Shown: positions 1-10,990, counted from the stretch's first letter. The stretch: DNA of 64,000 nt from Sinorhizobium kostiense (GCF_017874595.1 NZ_JAGILA010000002.1:248001-312000); one strand, 5' to 3'. Notes: generated from the sequence alone by a model not told the origin. A program made the numbers and translations.

Positions 1-783
1 ACGTTCGTAGCGCTCCATCGACTTGTCGAAGCGCTGGGCTTCCATCTCTTCGTTGCCGAAGTATTTGACCGTCTCGAAGTTCAAGAGGGAGTCGATCGCC
101 TTGGTATTGGCGTCAGTATCGCTGTCGTTCATCGACCGGCGTATGGTAATCCGCCAATCACTGGCACGCACCGTGAACCAGATATAAAGCCAGACGGTCA
201 CAGCCGTGATCAGCAGGTAGCTGAAGCCGTATCCCCACCAGAAAATCACCGCAGTCAGCAGAAACTCGATGAGCGTCGGCACGCTGTTCAGGATGGTGAA
301 GCGGACGATCGTCTCGATGCCCTTGGTGCCGCGTTCGATAATGCGCGATAGCCCGCCCGTGCGCCGCTCCAGGTGAAAGCGCAATGAGAGCTGGTGCATA
401 TGGACGAAGGTCCTATAGGCGAGCTGCCGGACGGCGTGCTGGCCGACGCTTGCAAACAGCGCGTCGCGCAATTGATTGAGTCCCGATTGCAGCAGCCGCG
501 CGAGGTTGTAGGCGAGCACAAGCATGACCGCGCCGGTCAGGAATTGCGGCAGAAAGTCGAGCGCGTCCGGCTTGTTGTTGAGGGCATCGGTCGCCCATTT
601 GAAGAAATAGGGCACCAATATCAGAACGATCTTGGCGACCACGAGGATCACCGTCGCCCAGACCACCCGCAGCTTCAGGTCCATGCGCTCCGCCGGCCAC
701 ATAAAGGGCCAAAGATTGGCGATCGTCTTCAGGGGATTGCTGGTATTCGCCGAAACCGTCTTATTCTGGGTAGAGGATGCCAC
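1..783 (-). CDS. Atm1-type ABC exporter, N-terminal membrane domain (partial)
   Basis: The minus-strand frame is open from a GTG at 783 to the window edge, so only the first 261 residues are present. An in-frame TGA at 787-789 sets the upstream limit. The visible part is an ABC transmembrane domain: hydrophobic segments near residues 35-60, 75-100 and 150-180, then the signature LNFETVKYFGNEEMEAQRFD, which is very close to the LNYETVKYFNNE stretch of Atm1/HMT1/ABCB7 half-transporters. Known members export glutathione-linked sulfur or metal species across the inner membrane. The nucleotide-binding domain lies outside the window. The family call rests on the signature; the substrate is inferred. 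The GTG start is the only good candidate before the first Met near residue 28. Confidence 0.88.
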   Translation of the reverse strand, partial: MASSTQNKTVSANTSNPLKTIANLWPFMWPAERMDLKLRVVWATVILVVAKIVLILVPYFFKWATDALNNKPDALDFLPQFLTGAVMLVLAYNLARLLQSGLNQLRDALFASVGQHAVRQLAYRTFVHMHQLSLRFHLERRTGGLSRIIERGTKGIETIVRFTILNSVPTLIEFLLTAVIFWWGYGFSYLLITAVTVWLYIWFTVRASDWRITIRRSMNDSDTDANTKAIDSLLNFETVKYFGNEEMEAQRFDKSMERYER

Positions 784-1027
784 GTCTCAGTCCGCTTTCA
801 ATGCTTGCCATCGCGACCGTTGCATGCCCGCATGATCGCTTCGAGGTGAACAGAGCGCTGAAGGATCTAACTCATTTCCTGCTCCCTCGAACCTCCAATT
901 CGAGGGCACCTGCAGCAATGCTCCGCATGGTCTTGCTTCCATTCTGAGCGAGTCACGGGGAACTCCGGCAGGAATTTGCCTTGCCAGCATTCGCCACTCG
1001 ACCGCCTCCGTCCTGGCTCAATGAAAA

Positions 1028-1048
1028 GCGGCGCCTTTGAGACGCCGC
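1028..1048 (-). terminator. Probable intrinsic terminator of the LysM gene
   Basis: A 6-bp GC stem (GCGGCG/CGCCGC) with a 9-nt loop is followed on the minus strand by TTTT. It lies 66 bp beyond the LysM stop. The rest of 784-1113, about 330 bp between the exporter start and the LysM stop, shows no convincing gene. Confidence 0.55.
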
Positions 1049-1113
1049 CATTTCCTGACAGATAGGTCCGCCCTCGTGCGACCGCAATGCAATTGCGGAC
1101 AGATGGCCGATTA

Positions 1114-2823
1114 TTATTCGTGCGTCATGTGCTTGCGGTGGACTTCTCGCGATTCTTCGTCGGAAAGCGCCTCGTCGGGAACCCCGAAAACCTGGCCCGG
1201 CTGGATCAGGTCCGGATTTCCGATCTGCTCACGATTGGCGAGATAGATTGTCGTGTAGCGAACGCCCGCACCGTAGACGCGCCGCGAAATCTGCCAGAGT
1301 GTATCACCTCGGCGAATGATCACCGTGTTCTTGCTCTCCTTGAGCGGCGCCTGCTGAATCGTCGTCGGCTGCTGTTCCGCGTTAACCGGGGCGGCTGCGG
1401 CAATCTCCTTCGTCGCTGACTGCGACGGAGCGGCCTGTGTCGCATCGGCCGCCGCCGAAACGACGGCACTTGTCTGGCCAGCCTCGGCCGAAGGCTTCGG
1501 TCTGGCAGAAGCTGTCGCGGCGGTTCCGTCGGCCTGCTGCGGCAGTGCCGGCGCAATGACCGGATCGACCTTGCCCAAGGCCGCGACCACACCCGCAGAA
1601 TCCTGCGGCGACGACTTAAGAATCGCCAAGGCCTCGCGCGCGGCCTTCGAAGCCCCGTTTGCCGCGGCGACCAAACCCGGCTCGGAACCGTCCGCCGGCT
1701 TGAACTCGGCAAGCGACTGGAGAGCGAATTCTGTTGCCGATCGCGCTGCAGCAAGCTGCTCGGCCGTCGGTTGCTTGCCGTCGGCATAGAGTCCCTTCAA
1801 CAAGGCAAGCGCCTTGGCCGCCTCGGCCCTCAGGCCATCGAGCCCAGTTGCTGCCGTGTCCGTCGGCGCACTGGCAATCGCGGCGACTTGCGCACCCGCC
1901 GGCCGATCGAAGGGGACAGCAGCGCGCATGGCCACCTTGCTGGCGTCGTCGTTCATCATGTCGGCACGTATGATATGGCTTCCTACCGACAGTTCGATCA
2001 CGCCATCGATAACAAAATGGCCGCTGTCGTCGGCCTTCACTTCCCCGAGCAGCTTATCGTCGGCGTAGATACGGACCAATGCCCCCGGTTTGGCATTGCC
2101 GGCGACGAACATCGTCGAGCCTTCGATCTCAACGGCGGTCACCTGCAGCCCGGGCAAGCCGTTGGGATTGGCCGGCGGCGCCGAAACGGCGGCGGACGCA
2201 TCCGTGGATCTGGCCGCTGTCTGGACGGGCATCTGTTCGGCTTTCGGCGTCGTGATCAACCGGCTCGCCTCGCCCGGTTTCGAGACCATCGCCAGCAATT
2301 GCCCACCCGGTTCCTTCGGTACGGAAATGGTCGCAACCTCGTCCGACATCTTGCTGGTGCCACCAGCACCGACGCTCCTAAGCGTCAGCTGGTGGTCGCC
2401 TGCGGCAAGCGGCTTGTCGAAGACGGCAGCGAAATCGCCGGCCGCATTAACCTCGGCAGTCCCGACCACCGTATTGCCGCTCAGGATCTCCAGCTTGGTA
2501 CCCGGCTCGGCGCGACCGGCGATTACGGTCGACCCATCGGGCTCGACGCGAAGGAGGTCAAATCCGGGGACGCTCCAACCGGTGGCCGGACCGGGCGTGG
2601 CGGGCGCTGCCGTCTGCTCGGTGGCCGGGCCTTGCGCTGCGGCGGGCGCCTTCCCGGCATTGGCTTCCGGTCCCGGCTCTGCTGTCTGGCCGCCGCCTGC
2701 GGCGGATTGTGCAGTCTCTTCCTTGGCGTCGTCGCGCAGGTTCGGCTGGACCACGAAGACCATCAGCGCGGTCGCAATCGCCAGCACGCCGAGGGCCACC
2801 CAACTGGCCTTGTTCTTTATCAT
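1114..2823 (-). CDS. LysM-domain periplasmic/envelope protein
   Basis: 569 residues. The start is the ATG at 2823 because it follows GGAGAG and opens a membrane anchor (MIKNKASWVALGVLAIATAL). A longer frame runs upstream to 2910 but lacks these signals. After the anchor comes a low-complexity Ala/Pro/Gln region, then two Ig-like or bacterial adhesion-like modules (about residues 110-190 and 235-310, each with GxxxxGxAxPGxxV-type repeats). A long Ala-rich linker follows, then a C-terminal LysM domain (about residues 500-550: VIIRRGDTLWQISRRVYG, then NPDLIQPGQVF). LysM domains bind peptidoglycan, so the protein probably links the inner membrane or periplasm to the cell wall. The exact function is unknown. 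The gene is divergent from the LOG gene across 242 bp. Confidence 0.88.
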   Translation of the reverse strand: MIKNKASWVALGVLAIATALMVFVVQPNLRDDAKEETAQSAAGGGQTAEPGPEANAGKAPAAAQGPATEQTAAPATPGPATGWSVPGFDLLRVEPDGSTVIAGRAEPGTKLEILSGNTVVGTAEVNAAGDFAAVFDKPLAAGDHQLTLRSVGAGGTSKMSDEVATISVPKEPGGQLLAMVSKPGEASRLITTPKAEQMPVQTAARSTDASAAVSAPPANPNGLPGLQVTAVEIEGSTMFVAGNAKPGALVRIYADDKLLGEVKADDSGHFVIDGVIELSVGSHIIRADMMNDDASKVAMRAAVPFDRPAGAQVAAIASAPTDTAATGLDGLRAEAAKALALLKGLYADGKQPTAEQLAAARSATEFALQSLAEFKPADGSEPGLVAAANGASKAAREALAILKSSPQDSAGVVAALGKVDPVIAPALPQQADGTAATASARPKPSAEAGQTSAVVSAAADATQAAPSQSATKEIAAAAPVNAEQQPTTIQQAPLKESKNTVIIRRGDTLWQISRRVYGAGVRYTTIYLANREQIGNPDLIQPGQVFGVPDEALSDEESREVHRKHMTHE

Positions 2824-3065
2824 GCCACTCTCCACAGGAGCGAAGCCTTTGCCCCGCGCATCCCCTTTTGCCGGCCTACGGTGCCGAGCCCTCGGTGCAT
2901 TATAGCGCAACGTGGGCCTGTCGCCGAATTCTTCAATCCAATGCTGAAATTGCTAACGATTCCTGCAGTCCCGCACAAGCTCGGAGTGCGCACGCGGGCA
3001 ACGATCGCACGGCTTTTCCGTCATTTTCCTTGACCCATGCTGCAACGCAATGTCTCTTTGGTCAC

Positions 3066-3683
3066 ATGAACAAGGATCCGAAGCCGATTCTCTCCGTCTG
3101 CGTCTATTGCGGTTCGCAGCCCGGTCGCGACCCGACCCATATTCAGGCCGCCCGAATTCTCGGCAATTCGATCGCGGATCATGGCCTGCAGCTCGTCTAT
3201 GGCGGCGGCACGCGCGGAATCATGGGCGCGGTCGCAAGCGGCGTGCTCTCCGGCGGCGGCCACGTCACCGGCATCATTCCCGAATTCTTGATGGACAAGG
3301 AAGCGACACGCCACTCACTGGGGCAACTCGATGAACTGATCGTCACGGCCGACATGCATGAGCGCAAGCACAAGATGTTCGACCGGGCGGACGCCTTCGT
3401 GGCCCTTCCCGGCGGCATCGGCACGCTCGAGGAGATCGTCGAGATCATGACGTGGGCACAGCTCGGCCGCCACCGCAAGCCGATGATCTTCGGCAATATC
3501 AACGGATTCTGGACGCCGATGCTGGAGCTGTTGCAGCACATGCGAGACCAGGGCTTCGTCCACACGGCCCATCTCGTCCAGCCACTTGTGATAGATCGGG
3601 CGGAAGATATTGTCCCCGCCATTCTCGCCGCAGCGGCGGAGAAAGGCCGTGAGGGCGAAGCCGAGATTATCTCCAGGCTTTGA
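3066..3683 (+). CDS. LOG family protein (cytokinin riboside 5'-monophosphate phosphoribohydrolase type)
   Basis: 205 residues. It carries both LOG hallmarks: GGGTRGIMGA near residue 45 and PGGIGTLEEIVEIMTWAQLG near residue 115, with the family arginine and glutamate in that block. LOG enzymes hydrolyse nucleoside 5'-monophosphates to free base and ribose 5-phosphate. Plant and some bacterial members release active cytokinin, while many bacterial members act on AMP-like substrates. Older annotation calls the fold 'lysine decarboxylase', but no decarboxylase motif is present. Length matches single-domain LOG proteins (about 190-210 residues). It lies between the divergent LysM gene and the convergent rarD. 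Cytokinin production would be of interest in a rhizobium, but that is inference. Confidence 0.9.
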   Translation: MNKDPKPILSVCVYCGSQPGRDPTHIQAARILGNSIADHGLQLVYGGGTRGIMGAVASGVLSGGGHVTGIIPEFLMDKEATRHSLGQLDELIVTADMHERKHKMFDRADAFVALPGGIGTLEEIVEIMTWAQLGRHRKPMIFGNINGFWTPMLELLQHMRDQGFVHTAHLVQPLVIDRAEDIVPAILAAAAEKGREGEAEIISRL

Positions 3684-3737
3684 GTTCTCGATTCGGAGTG
3701 GATGGGAAGTCGCTTACACCCTCTCCACGTCTTTCGA

Positions 3738-4676
3738 CTATTCTGCCGGCGTCGGCTGTGCCGCGCGGCGTGCCCGGCTCTGTGCAAGCATCGCGCCCGA
3801 ATAGATAATCAGCGCCGCCCAGATCAGGATGAAGGCGACGAGCTTCGCGATGCCGAAGGGCTCGTGAAAGACAAATACCGCGATCAGGAAGATCATCGTC
3901 GGGGCGATGTATTGCATGATGCCGATGGTCGAGAGCCTCAGGAGTTTTGCGCCATTGGCGTAAATCATCAGGGGCACGGCGGTGACGAGCCCGCAGGCAA
4001 GGAGCAAAAAGACGTCGCTCATGCCTGTATCGCCGAAGTGGCCCTCGCCCGTCGTCTCGAGCCAGATGATGTAGCCGATCGCCGGGATGCTCAGGAGCAG
4101 TACCTCCAGAAAGAAGCCCTGGTTCGGCCCGATCGGCAGCGTCTTCCGGAAAAAAGCATAAAAACCCCAGGAGATACAGAGCCCGATCGATACCCAGGGG
4201 AGGCCGCCCGCGTCGAAGGCGAGCACGGCAACCGCGAGCGCCGCAAGGGCGATCGCCACCATCTGCGCCGGGTTCGGCCTTTCCTTGAGCAGCAACGCTC
4301 CGAGAAAAATCGAGAAGAGCGGGTTGATGTAATAGCCGAGCGCCGTCTCGATCGCGCGGCCGGCACCGATCGCCCAGACATAGATGCCCCAGTTGACGGT
4401 GATGAGCGCGGCCGTCAACGTCGCCATCTTCAGCATGCGCGGAGACTGAAGCGCCGCCTTCACCTCCTGCGTGCGGCCGAGCCAGACAAGCACGAGACCG
4501 GCCAGCGGCACGGACCAGACGATACGGTGCGCGACGACTTCGGGTGCCGGGATGTGTGCCACCGCCTTCATGAAGAAGGGCAGGAAGCCCCAGAGCAGAT
4601 AGGCCGTCAACGCGAAGGCAAATCCTCTCGCGGAGTCGGTATTGTCGGCGGGCGGTTTGGCGTTCGGCTCGGCCAT
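3738..4676 (-). CDS. rarD: RarD/EamA-family drug-metabolite transporter
   Basis: 312 residues, almost wholly hydrophobic, with about ten predicted membrane helices arranged as two EamA halves. The N-terminal half contains GFAFALTAYLLWGFLPFFMK and VVAHRIVWSVP, typical of the RarD (chloramphenicol-sensitive) branch. The C-terminal half has LSTIGIMQYIAPTMIFLIAV, also typical. RarD proteins sit in the inner membrane; their natural substrates are mostly unknown. The ATG at 4676 opens a short hydrophilic N-terminus. It is the last gene of the minus-strand run headed by cysS, 227 bp after citramalate synthase, and is convergent with the LOG gene. No sequence feature assigns a substrate. Confidence 0.9.
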   Translation of the reverse strand: MAEPNAKPPADNTDSARGFAFALTAYLLWGFLPFFMKAVAHIPAPEVVAHRIVWSVPLAGLVLVWLGRTQEVKAALQSPRMLKMATLTAALITVNWGIYVWAIGAGRAIETALGYYINPLFSIFLGALLLKERPNPAQMVAIALAALAVAVLAFDAGGLPWVSIGLCISWGFYAFFRKTLPIGPNQGFFLEVLLLSIPAIGYIIWLETTGEGHFGDTGMSDVFLLLACGLVTAVPLMIYANGAKLLRLSTIGIMQYIAPTMIFLIAVFVFHEPFGIAKLVAFILIWAALIIYSGAMLAQSRARRAAQPTPAE

Positions 4677-4903
4677 GGTCTTGATCCTGAGAGACTCCGC
4701 CGGGGCTCATGCGAGTGGACGTGATCACCCCGGCATCGATCGACGGTACGAAGACCGTCGTTGCTCGAAGCGTCCTACTCCAACGAATGGTGATGCACCA
4801 ATTCATTTCCGTGAAGCGAAGAGTGAGGAGCGCTTAAGCCTGGGGAGGCGGTGGTCGAGACACCAGCATATACAGGCAATTTTGCCCGAAGTTCGAACTG
4901 CCC

Positions 4904-6520
4904 CTACTCCGCCGCCACCAGTCCGACCTGGTCCCGGTTCTTCATCAGCTTGTAGACGATGCTGTCCATCAGCGCCTGGAAGGAGGCGTCGATGATGTTG
5001 TCGGAAACGCCGACCGTCCACCAGCGTGCCCCTGTGCGGTCAGCCGATTCGATCAATACGCGGGTTACCGCCTCGGTGCCGCCATTGAGGATGCGCACCT
5101 TGTAATCGGCGAGTTCCAGGTCGGCGATTTCCGACTGGTACTTGCCGAGGTCCTTGCGCAGCGCAAGATCGAGTGCGTTGACCGGTCCATGGCCCTCGGC
5201 GACCGACATCATCGACTCGCCGTCGACGATGACTTTGACCACGGCTTCCGAGACGGTCTTCAGCTTGCCGTTCGCATCGAAGCGCCGCTCGACCATGACC
5301 CGGAAGCTCTCCACATGGAAGAAATCCGGAACAGTACCCAGGATGCGGTTGGCAAGCAGCGTGAAGCTCGCGTCCGCCCCCTCATAGGCATAGCCCGTCG
5401 CCTCGCGCTCCTTGACGATCGAAATCAGTTTGTCGAGGCGCGGATCGTCCTTGGGAACGGCGATGCCGCGCCGCTTCAGCGCATTGATGAAATTGGCCTT
5501 GCCGCCCTGGTCGGAGACCATCACCCGGCGCAGGTTGCCGACGCTTTCGGGCGCCACATGCTCGTAGGTGCGCGGATCCTTCAACAGCGCCGAGGCATGA
5601 ATGCCGGCCTTGGTGGCGAAGGCGGAAGCGCCGACATAGGGCGCCTGCGGATCCGGCGAACGGTTGAGGAGTTCGTCGAAGGCATGTGCGAGCGTCGTCA
5701 GTTCCTGCAGCTTGTCAGCAGTGATGCCAGTCTCGAAACGCTCGCAATAGGTGTCCTTCAGTCCGAGCGTCGCGATCAGCGTGACGAGATTGGCATTGCC
5801 GCAGCGCTCGCCGATGCCATTCAGCGTTCCCTGAATCTGGCGCACGCCGGCTTCGACCGCGGCGAGCGAATTGGCAACGGCCTGACCGGTATCGTTGTGG
5901 GCATGGATGCCGAGCTTGGCTCCAGGCACGCCGGCGGCAATCGCGGCGACGACGGTCTCACGGATTTCGGAGGGTTGTGTGCCGCCATTGGTGTCACAAA
6001 GCACGACCCAGCGCGCGCCCGCCTCGAGAGCCGCCTTCGCGCAGGCAATTGCATAAGCCGGATTCGCCTTGTAGCCGTCGAAAAAATGCTCGCAATCGAC
6101 CATCGCCTCACGGCCGGAGGCGACGACCGTCTCTACCGACGCGCGGATGCTGTCGAGATTCTCCTCGTTCGAACAGCCAAGCGCCACTTCGACATGATAG
6201 TCCCAGCTCTTGGCGACCAGACAGACCGCATCGCTGCTGGCGGCAAGCAGCGCATTCAGACCGGGATCGTTGGAGGCGGAGACGCCGGCGCGCTTGGTCA
6301 TGCCGAAGGCGACGAAGGATGCCTGCTGCGTCCGCTTGTGTTTGAAGAACTCCGTGTCGGTCGGATTGGCGCCCGGATAGCCGCCTTCGACATAATCGAC
6401 GCCGAATTCGTCGAGCATGGCCGCGATCGCAATCTTGTCCTCGACGGAAAAATCGATCCCGGGCGTCTGCTGCCCGTCGCGAAGCGTCGTGTCGAAGAGA
6501 TAGATGCGTTCCCTGGTCAT
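4904..6520 (-). CDS. cimA: (R)-citramalate synthase
   Basis: 538 residues. The N-terminal two thirds is a DRE-TIM metallolyase barrel: IYLFDTTLRDGQQTPG at the start (catalytic RDGQ), the metal motif HAHND near residue 208, and NGIGERCGN near residue 238. The C-terminal third is the LeuA-type allosteric dimer domain. Length and the TTLRDGQQTPG form fit the citramalate synthase branch, which condenses pyruvate with acetyl-CoA in the threonine-independent route to isoleucine, better than 2-isopropylmalate synthase. The start at 6520 follows GGAACGAG; a longer frame extends into pip without support. It is 53 bp downstream of pip, and no leucine-rich leader peptide was seen. Confidence 0.88.
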   Translation of the reverse strand: MTRERIYLFDTTLRDGQQTPGIDFSVEDKIAIAAMLDEFGVDYVEGGYPGANPTDTEFFKHKRTQQASFVAFGMTKRAGVSASNDPGLNALLAASSDAVCLVAKSWDYHVEVALGCSNEENLDSIRASVETVVASGREAMVDCEHFFDGYKANPAYAIACAKAALEAGARWVVLCDTNGGTQPSEIRETVVAAIAAGVPGAKLGIHAHNDTGQAVANSLAAVEAGVRQIQGTLNGIGERCGNANLVTLIATLGLKDTYCERFETGITADKLQELTTLAHAFDELLNRSPDPQAPYVGASAFATKAGIHASALLKDPRTYEHVAPESVGNLRRVMVSDQGGKANFINALKRRGIAVPKDDPRLDKLISIVKEREATGYAYEGADASFTLLANRILGTVPDFFHVESFRVMVERRFDANGKLKTVSEAVVKVIVDGESMMSVAEGHGPVNALDLALRKDLGKYQSEIADLELADYKVRILNGGTEAVTRVLIESADRTGARWWTVGVSDNIIDASFQALMDSIVYKLMKNRDQVGLVAAE

Positions 6521-6573
6521 GGCTCGTTCCAAAATGCAAGTGTATGCGTCGCGAGGTGTATCTTCTTTCCGCA

Positions 6574-8032
<1,459 letters not shown>

Positions 8033-8036
<4 letters not shown>

Positions 8037-8509
8037 GCCCAGGCTCCCGCCGACGGCCATTGCTCCGTCTCATGATCCGGATGCTGGAACGAGATGATCT
8101 GCTCCTGGCGCGCGTAGTAATCCGGATCCTCGTGAACCGGTTGGTCGAAGATGGTCTCGACCCAGGGCAGCCGCGCCTGATAGTTGACCTGGATGCGCGG
8201 CGCGAGGTCGGAGCGGTCGTCGAAGGCGCCGATCGCGATTTCAAGGCCGCCAGGATGCCGGTAGGTGAGTGGCGTGCCGCATTTTCTGCAGAAGCCGCGA
8301 TCGATATTGACCGAAGACTGGAAGTAGCTCGGTTCCTCGCGAGTCCATTCGACCCCATCCTTCGGCGCCGTCACCAAGGCGGAAAAGAAGGAGCCGAATT
8401 GCTTCTGGCACATGCGGCAATGGCAGATCGAAGGGCGCCCGAGCGCGCCGCGGATGCGGAAGCGAACGGCGCCGCATTGGCACCCTCCTGTTCTGACGGT
8501 CTCGCTCAT
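8033..8509 (-). CDS. GFA-fold zinc protein, copy 2
   Basis: 158 residues. The same metal-binding framework is present: TGGCQCGAVRFRIRG at the N-terminus, ICHCRMCQKQFGSFF near residue 30 and GFCRKCGTPLTYRHPGG near residue 72. The ATG at 8509 overlaps the stop of copy 3 as ATGA, and its own stop overlaps the copy-1 start the same way. It differs from the other two in the central region (KDGVEWTREEPSYFQSS), so the copies have diverged and are not recent identical duplicates. Cytoplasmic; function not established. Confidence 0.92.
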
Positions 8510-8988
8510 TGTCTCTCCTCCGGTGGCCAGGTCGCGGTGTCGTGGTCGGGATGTTGATAGGAAACGAGATCGGCGAGAAACGACGTCGCGTCCGTATCGG
8601 CCATGGTCTCCTCGCCGGGGAGTTCAGGCACATTGTCGACATAGGGCAGTTTCGCCTCGACACCCCATTGGATCGTCGGTGCGATGCCTCCGGGCTTGTC
8701 GAAGGCCGCTATTGCCAGCGCCATCCCGTCCGGCGCCTCGTAGGTGAGAGGCGTGCCGCATTCGCCGCAGAAGCCGCGCCGGACGTGGTTCGACGATTGG
8801 AACCGCTTGCGTTCGCCCCGCGTCCAGATGACCTTGGCGCCGCGCGCCGAGACAAGCGGCAGATAGAAGTTACCGCTCGCCTTCTGACACATGCGGCAAT
8901 GGCAGACCGAGGCGTCGCCGAGCTCGCCCTCGACGCGAAAGCGGACCGCACCGCACTGGCATCCGCCGGTAAGGATATCGTCAGCCAT
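8506..8988 (-). CDS. GFA-fold zinc protein, copy 3
   Basis: 160 residues, first of the three GFA genes in transcription order and 31 bp after cysS. Motifs: LTGGCQCGAVRFRVEG, VCHCRMCQKASGNFYLPL and GFCGECGTPLTYEAPDG. The block CQKASGN-FYLPL resembles copy 1 (CQKAAGN-YFLPL) more than copy 2. The C-terminal tail YQHPDHDTATWPPEERQ is shared in outline with copies 1 and 2, which suggests successive tandem duplication of a GFA gene that already had this tail. No formaldehyde or glutathione gene lies next to the cluster. Confidence 0.92.
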   Translation of the reverse strand: MADDILTGGCQCGAVRFRVEGELGDASVCHCRMCQKASGNFYLPLVSARGAKVIWTRGERKRFQSSNHVRRGFCGECGTPLTYEAPDGMALAIAAFDKPGGIAPTIQWGVEAKLPYVDNVPELPGEETMADTDATSFLADLVSYQHPDHDTATWPPEERQ

Positions 8989-9019
8989 GTCGTCCTCCTC
9001 TTCCGTCCTGCCTTACACC

Positions 9020-10420
9020 TCAGGTTTGCGAACGCTTCACTTCCCAGGTCGTCACCCGTTCGCCCGTTTCCGGATCCTTGCCGTCCTTGAGTTGGATGCC
9101 GCGCGCCTGGAGATCGGAACGGATCGCATCGGCCTCGGCGTAATTCTTCGCCTTCAGAAGTTCGAGACGAGCACGCACCCGGCTGTCGATCTCGTGGACG
9201 ATCGCCTCGTCGAGCTCGATCTCCTTCGGCACTACGCCGATCAGCGCCGCGCTAGCAGCAAAGGCGCCGAGATATTGCGAATCCACCGATGCCTTCTGAC
9301 CAAGGGCGTGCAGTTGCTGGATCGCTGCGACCGTGTTGAGGTCGTCCGCAAGCGCCGCCACGACCTGTGGGTCCGGGTCGCCGCCCGCATCCCCCGGCAC
9401 CGGCCATTTCGAGAGCAGGTGCTCGGCCTCCTCCAGTCGCTTGAGCGAGAAGTCGATCGGCTCGCGATAGTGCGTCATCAGCATCGCCAGCCTCAAGACA
9501 TCGCCCGGCCATTGGCGGCCGCCGAATTTGTCGGTGTGAAGGAGCTCGTAGATGGTGATGAAATTGCCTTCCGACTTCGACATCTTGCGGCCTTCGACCT
9601 GCAGGAAGCCGTTGTGCATCCAGACATTCGCCATCACCTCGGTGCCGTGAGCGCAACGCGACTGGGCAATCTCGTTCTCATGGTGCGGGAAGATCAGATC
9701 GATGCCGCCACCATGAATATCGAACACGTCGCCGAGATAGCGTCCGCTCATCGCCGAGCATTCGATGTGCCACCCGGGACGGCCGCGCCCCCAAGGGCTT
9801 TCCCAGCCCGGCTCATGCTCCTCTGAGAGCTTCCAAAGCACGAAGTCTCCAGGATTTCGCTTGTGGGCGTCGACCGCGACGCGCGCACCCGCCTGTTGTT
9901 CGTCGAGGTTGCGCCTGGAAAGCTGTCCGTAATCCGCCATCGAGGTGGTATCGAATAGCACCTCGCCTTCCGCCTGGTAGGCATGACCCTTGGTGATGAG
10001 CTTCTCGATGATCTCGATCATCTCGGCGATATTTTCGGTGGCGCGCGGCTGCACGGTAGGGTCGAGGCAGCCGAGCACTGCGGCATCTTCGAGAAACTGC
10101 TTCTCAGTCTTCTCCGTCACGCGGCGGATCGCCTCGTTCAGCGGCAGGCCGGGATAGTCGCGCAGCGCCCGAGCGTTGATCTTGTCATCGACGTCGGTGA
10201 TGTTTCGCGCATAGGTGACATGGGTGTCGCCATAGACATGGCGCAGCAGCCGGAAAAGAACGTCGAAGACGATGATTGGGCGGGCATTGCCAATATGGGC
10301 ATAGTCGTAGACCGTCGGCCCGCAGACATACATGCGGACATCCTGAGGATCGATCGGCCGGAAATCGGCCTTTTCCCGCGTCAACGTGTTATAGAGCTTC
10401 AAAGTCGGCATTCCGCTCAT
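9020..10420 (-). CDS. cysS: Cysteinyl-tRNA synthetase
   Basis: 466 residues. Class I synthetase signatures are clear: [17 protein letters not shown] (zinc Cys plus HIGH), the Cys/His zinc ligands in WHIECSAMS and [10 protein letters not shown], and KMSKSEGNF. It charges tRNA-Cys in the cytoplasm. The ATG at 10420 is chosen because GGAG lies just upstream; an internal Met at 10411 and a longer frame to 10453 are possible. It heads a run of six co-directional genes (cysS, three GFA, pip, cimA), so these probably share a promoter in the 408-bp gap upstream. That gap, 10421-10828, holds no other convincing gene on this strand. Confidence 0.96.
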   Translation of the reverse strand: MSGMPTLKLYNTLTREKADFRPIDPQDVRMYVCGPTVYDYAHIGNARPIIVFDVLFRLLRHVYGDTHVTYARNITDVDDKINARALRDYPGLPLNEAIRRVTEKTEKQFLEDAAVLGCLDPTVQPRATENIAEMIEIIEKLITKGHAYQAEGEVLFDTTSMADYGQLSRRNLDEQQAGARVAVDAHKRNPGDFVLWKLSEEHEPGWESPWGRGRPGWHIECSAMSGRYLGDVFDIHGGGIDLIFPHHENEIAQSRCAHGTEVMANVWMHNGFLQVEGRKMSKSEGNFITIYELLHTDKFGGRQWPGDVLRLAMLMTHYREPIDFSLKRLEEAEHLLSKWPVPGDAGGDPDPQVVAALADDLNTVAAIQQLHALGQKASVDSQYLGAFAASAALIGVVPKEIELDEAIVHEIDSRVRARLELLKAKNYAEADAIRSDLQARGIQLKDGKDPETGERVTTWEVKRSQT

Positions 10421-10753
10421 TCCAATCTCCAAGCCTGCATGCAACCGTCGCACTATAACGCCCAGGGCGACCCGAACGTTTTGTCATCTTGGATTTCTGG
10501 AGACGAAAACGGCCAGGCCAGCGGAACGCTAGCGAATAATCTTCCGGCAGATAATGCAGATAACCGTCTTCATGGCGCCCCTTATCGCCCGTCACCCGGT
10601 CTCGGTCAAGAGGGGGTTGCATGCAAGCAAAAGTCGCCCTCGCCGAAGATGCGGCCACGGATTTGTCATGATTTGGCTTAACCGGGATTTTTACACGGGA
10701 GAGGAGATTCGCTGGCTATCAGCGCGTGCATTCTGTTTCCCGCGGAACAAAAA

Positions 10754-10794
10754 GAAACGCGTGTTTCGGGCACAAAAACGTAAGCGATACGTTT
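10754..10794. promoter_or_regulatory. Two adjacent inverted repeats upstream of the small basic-protein gene
   Basis: GAAAC-GCGT-GTTTC (10754-10767) and AAACGTA-AGCGA-TACGTTT (10776-10794) are perfect inverted repeats 8 bp apart, ending 34 bp before the ATG of the small gene at 10829. They look like paired operator sites in a more AT-rich promoter region. The regulator is unknown. Confidence 0.45.
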
Positions 10795-10828
10795 CGCATA
10801 TCTAGGGAAGCATCAAGGAGAACATGGA

Positions 10829-10978
10829 ATGAAGCCCGCCAAGACCACCGGCTCGAAGCAACCGGCCGCGGACCTCGTGGCGAAATACCGGCCGCTCGGT
10901 CTCAGGGCTGTGCTTGCCGCCGCCCTGCAGGTCAAGCGCAAGCCGGCCAGTCCGAAAAAGGTCAAAAGGACCGTCTGA
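10829..10978 (+). CDS. Small basic protein of unknown function
   Basis: 49 residues, beginning MKPAKTTGSKQPAADLVAKY and ending in a Lys/Arg-rich tail (VKRKPASPKKVKRTV). A strong AAGGAG at about 10816-10821 lies 7-9 bp upstream. The centre (LGLRAVLAAALQV) could form a helix between basic ends, as in small nucleic-acid or membrane-associated peptides. A two-codon mini-ORF, ATG-GAA-TGA at 10824-10832, overlaps the start codon. The gene is convergent with SRAP, with 12 bp between the stops. Coding use is supported by the SD and by composition; the family is not recognised. Confidence 0.65.
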   Translation: MKPAKTTGSKQPAADLVAKYRPLGLRAVLAAALQVKRKPASPKKVKRTV

Positions 10979-10990
10979 TCCGGATATCAC

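Noticed and set aside
787..990. 67-residue minus-strand frame between the exporter and LysM genes
   Set aside because: No ribosome site, no family features, composition not coding-like.
1771..3033. 420-residue plus-strand frame opposite the LysM gene
   Set aside because: It is antisense to a gene with clear LysM motif and SD, is low-complexity Arg/Gly-rich and lacks any domain; a high-GC shadow.
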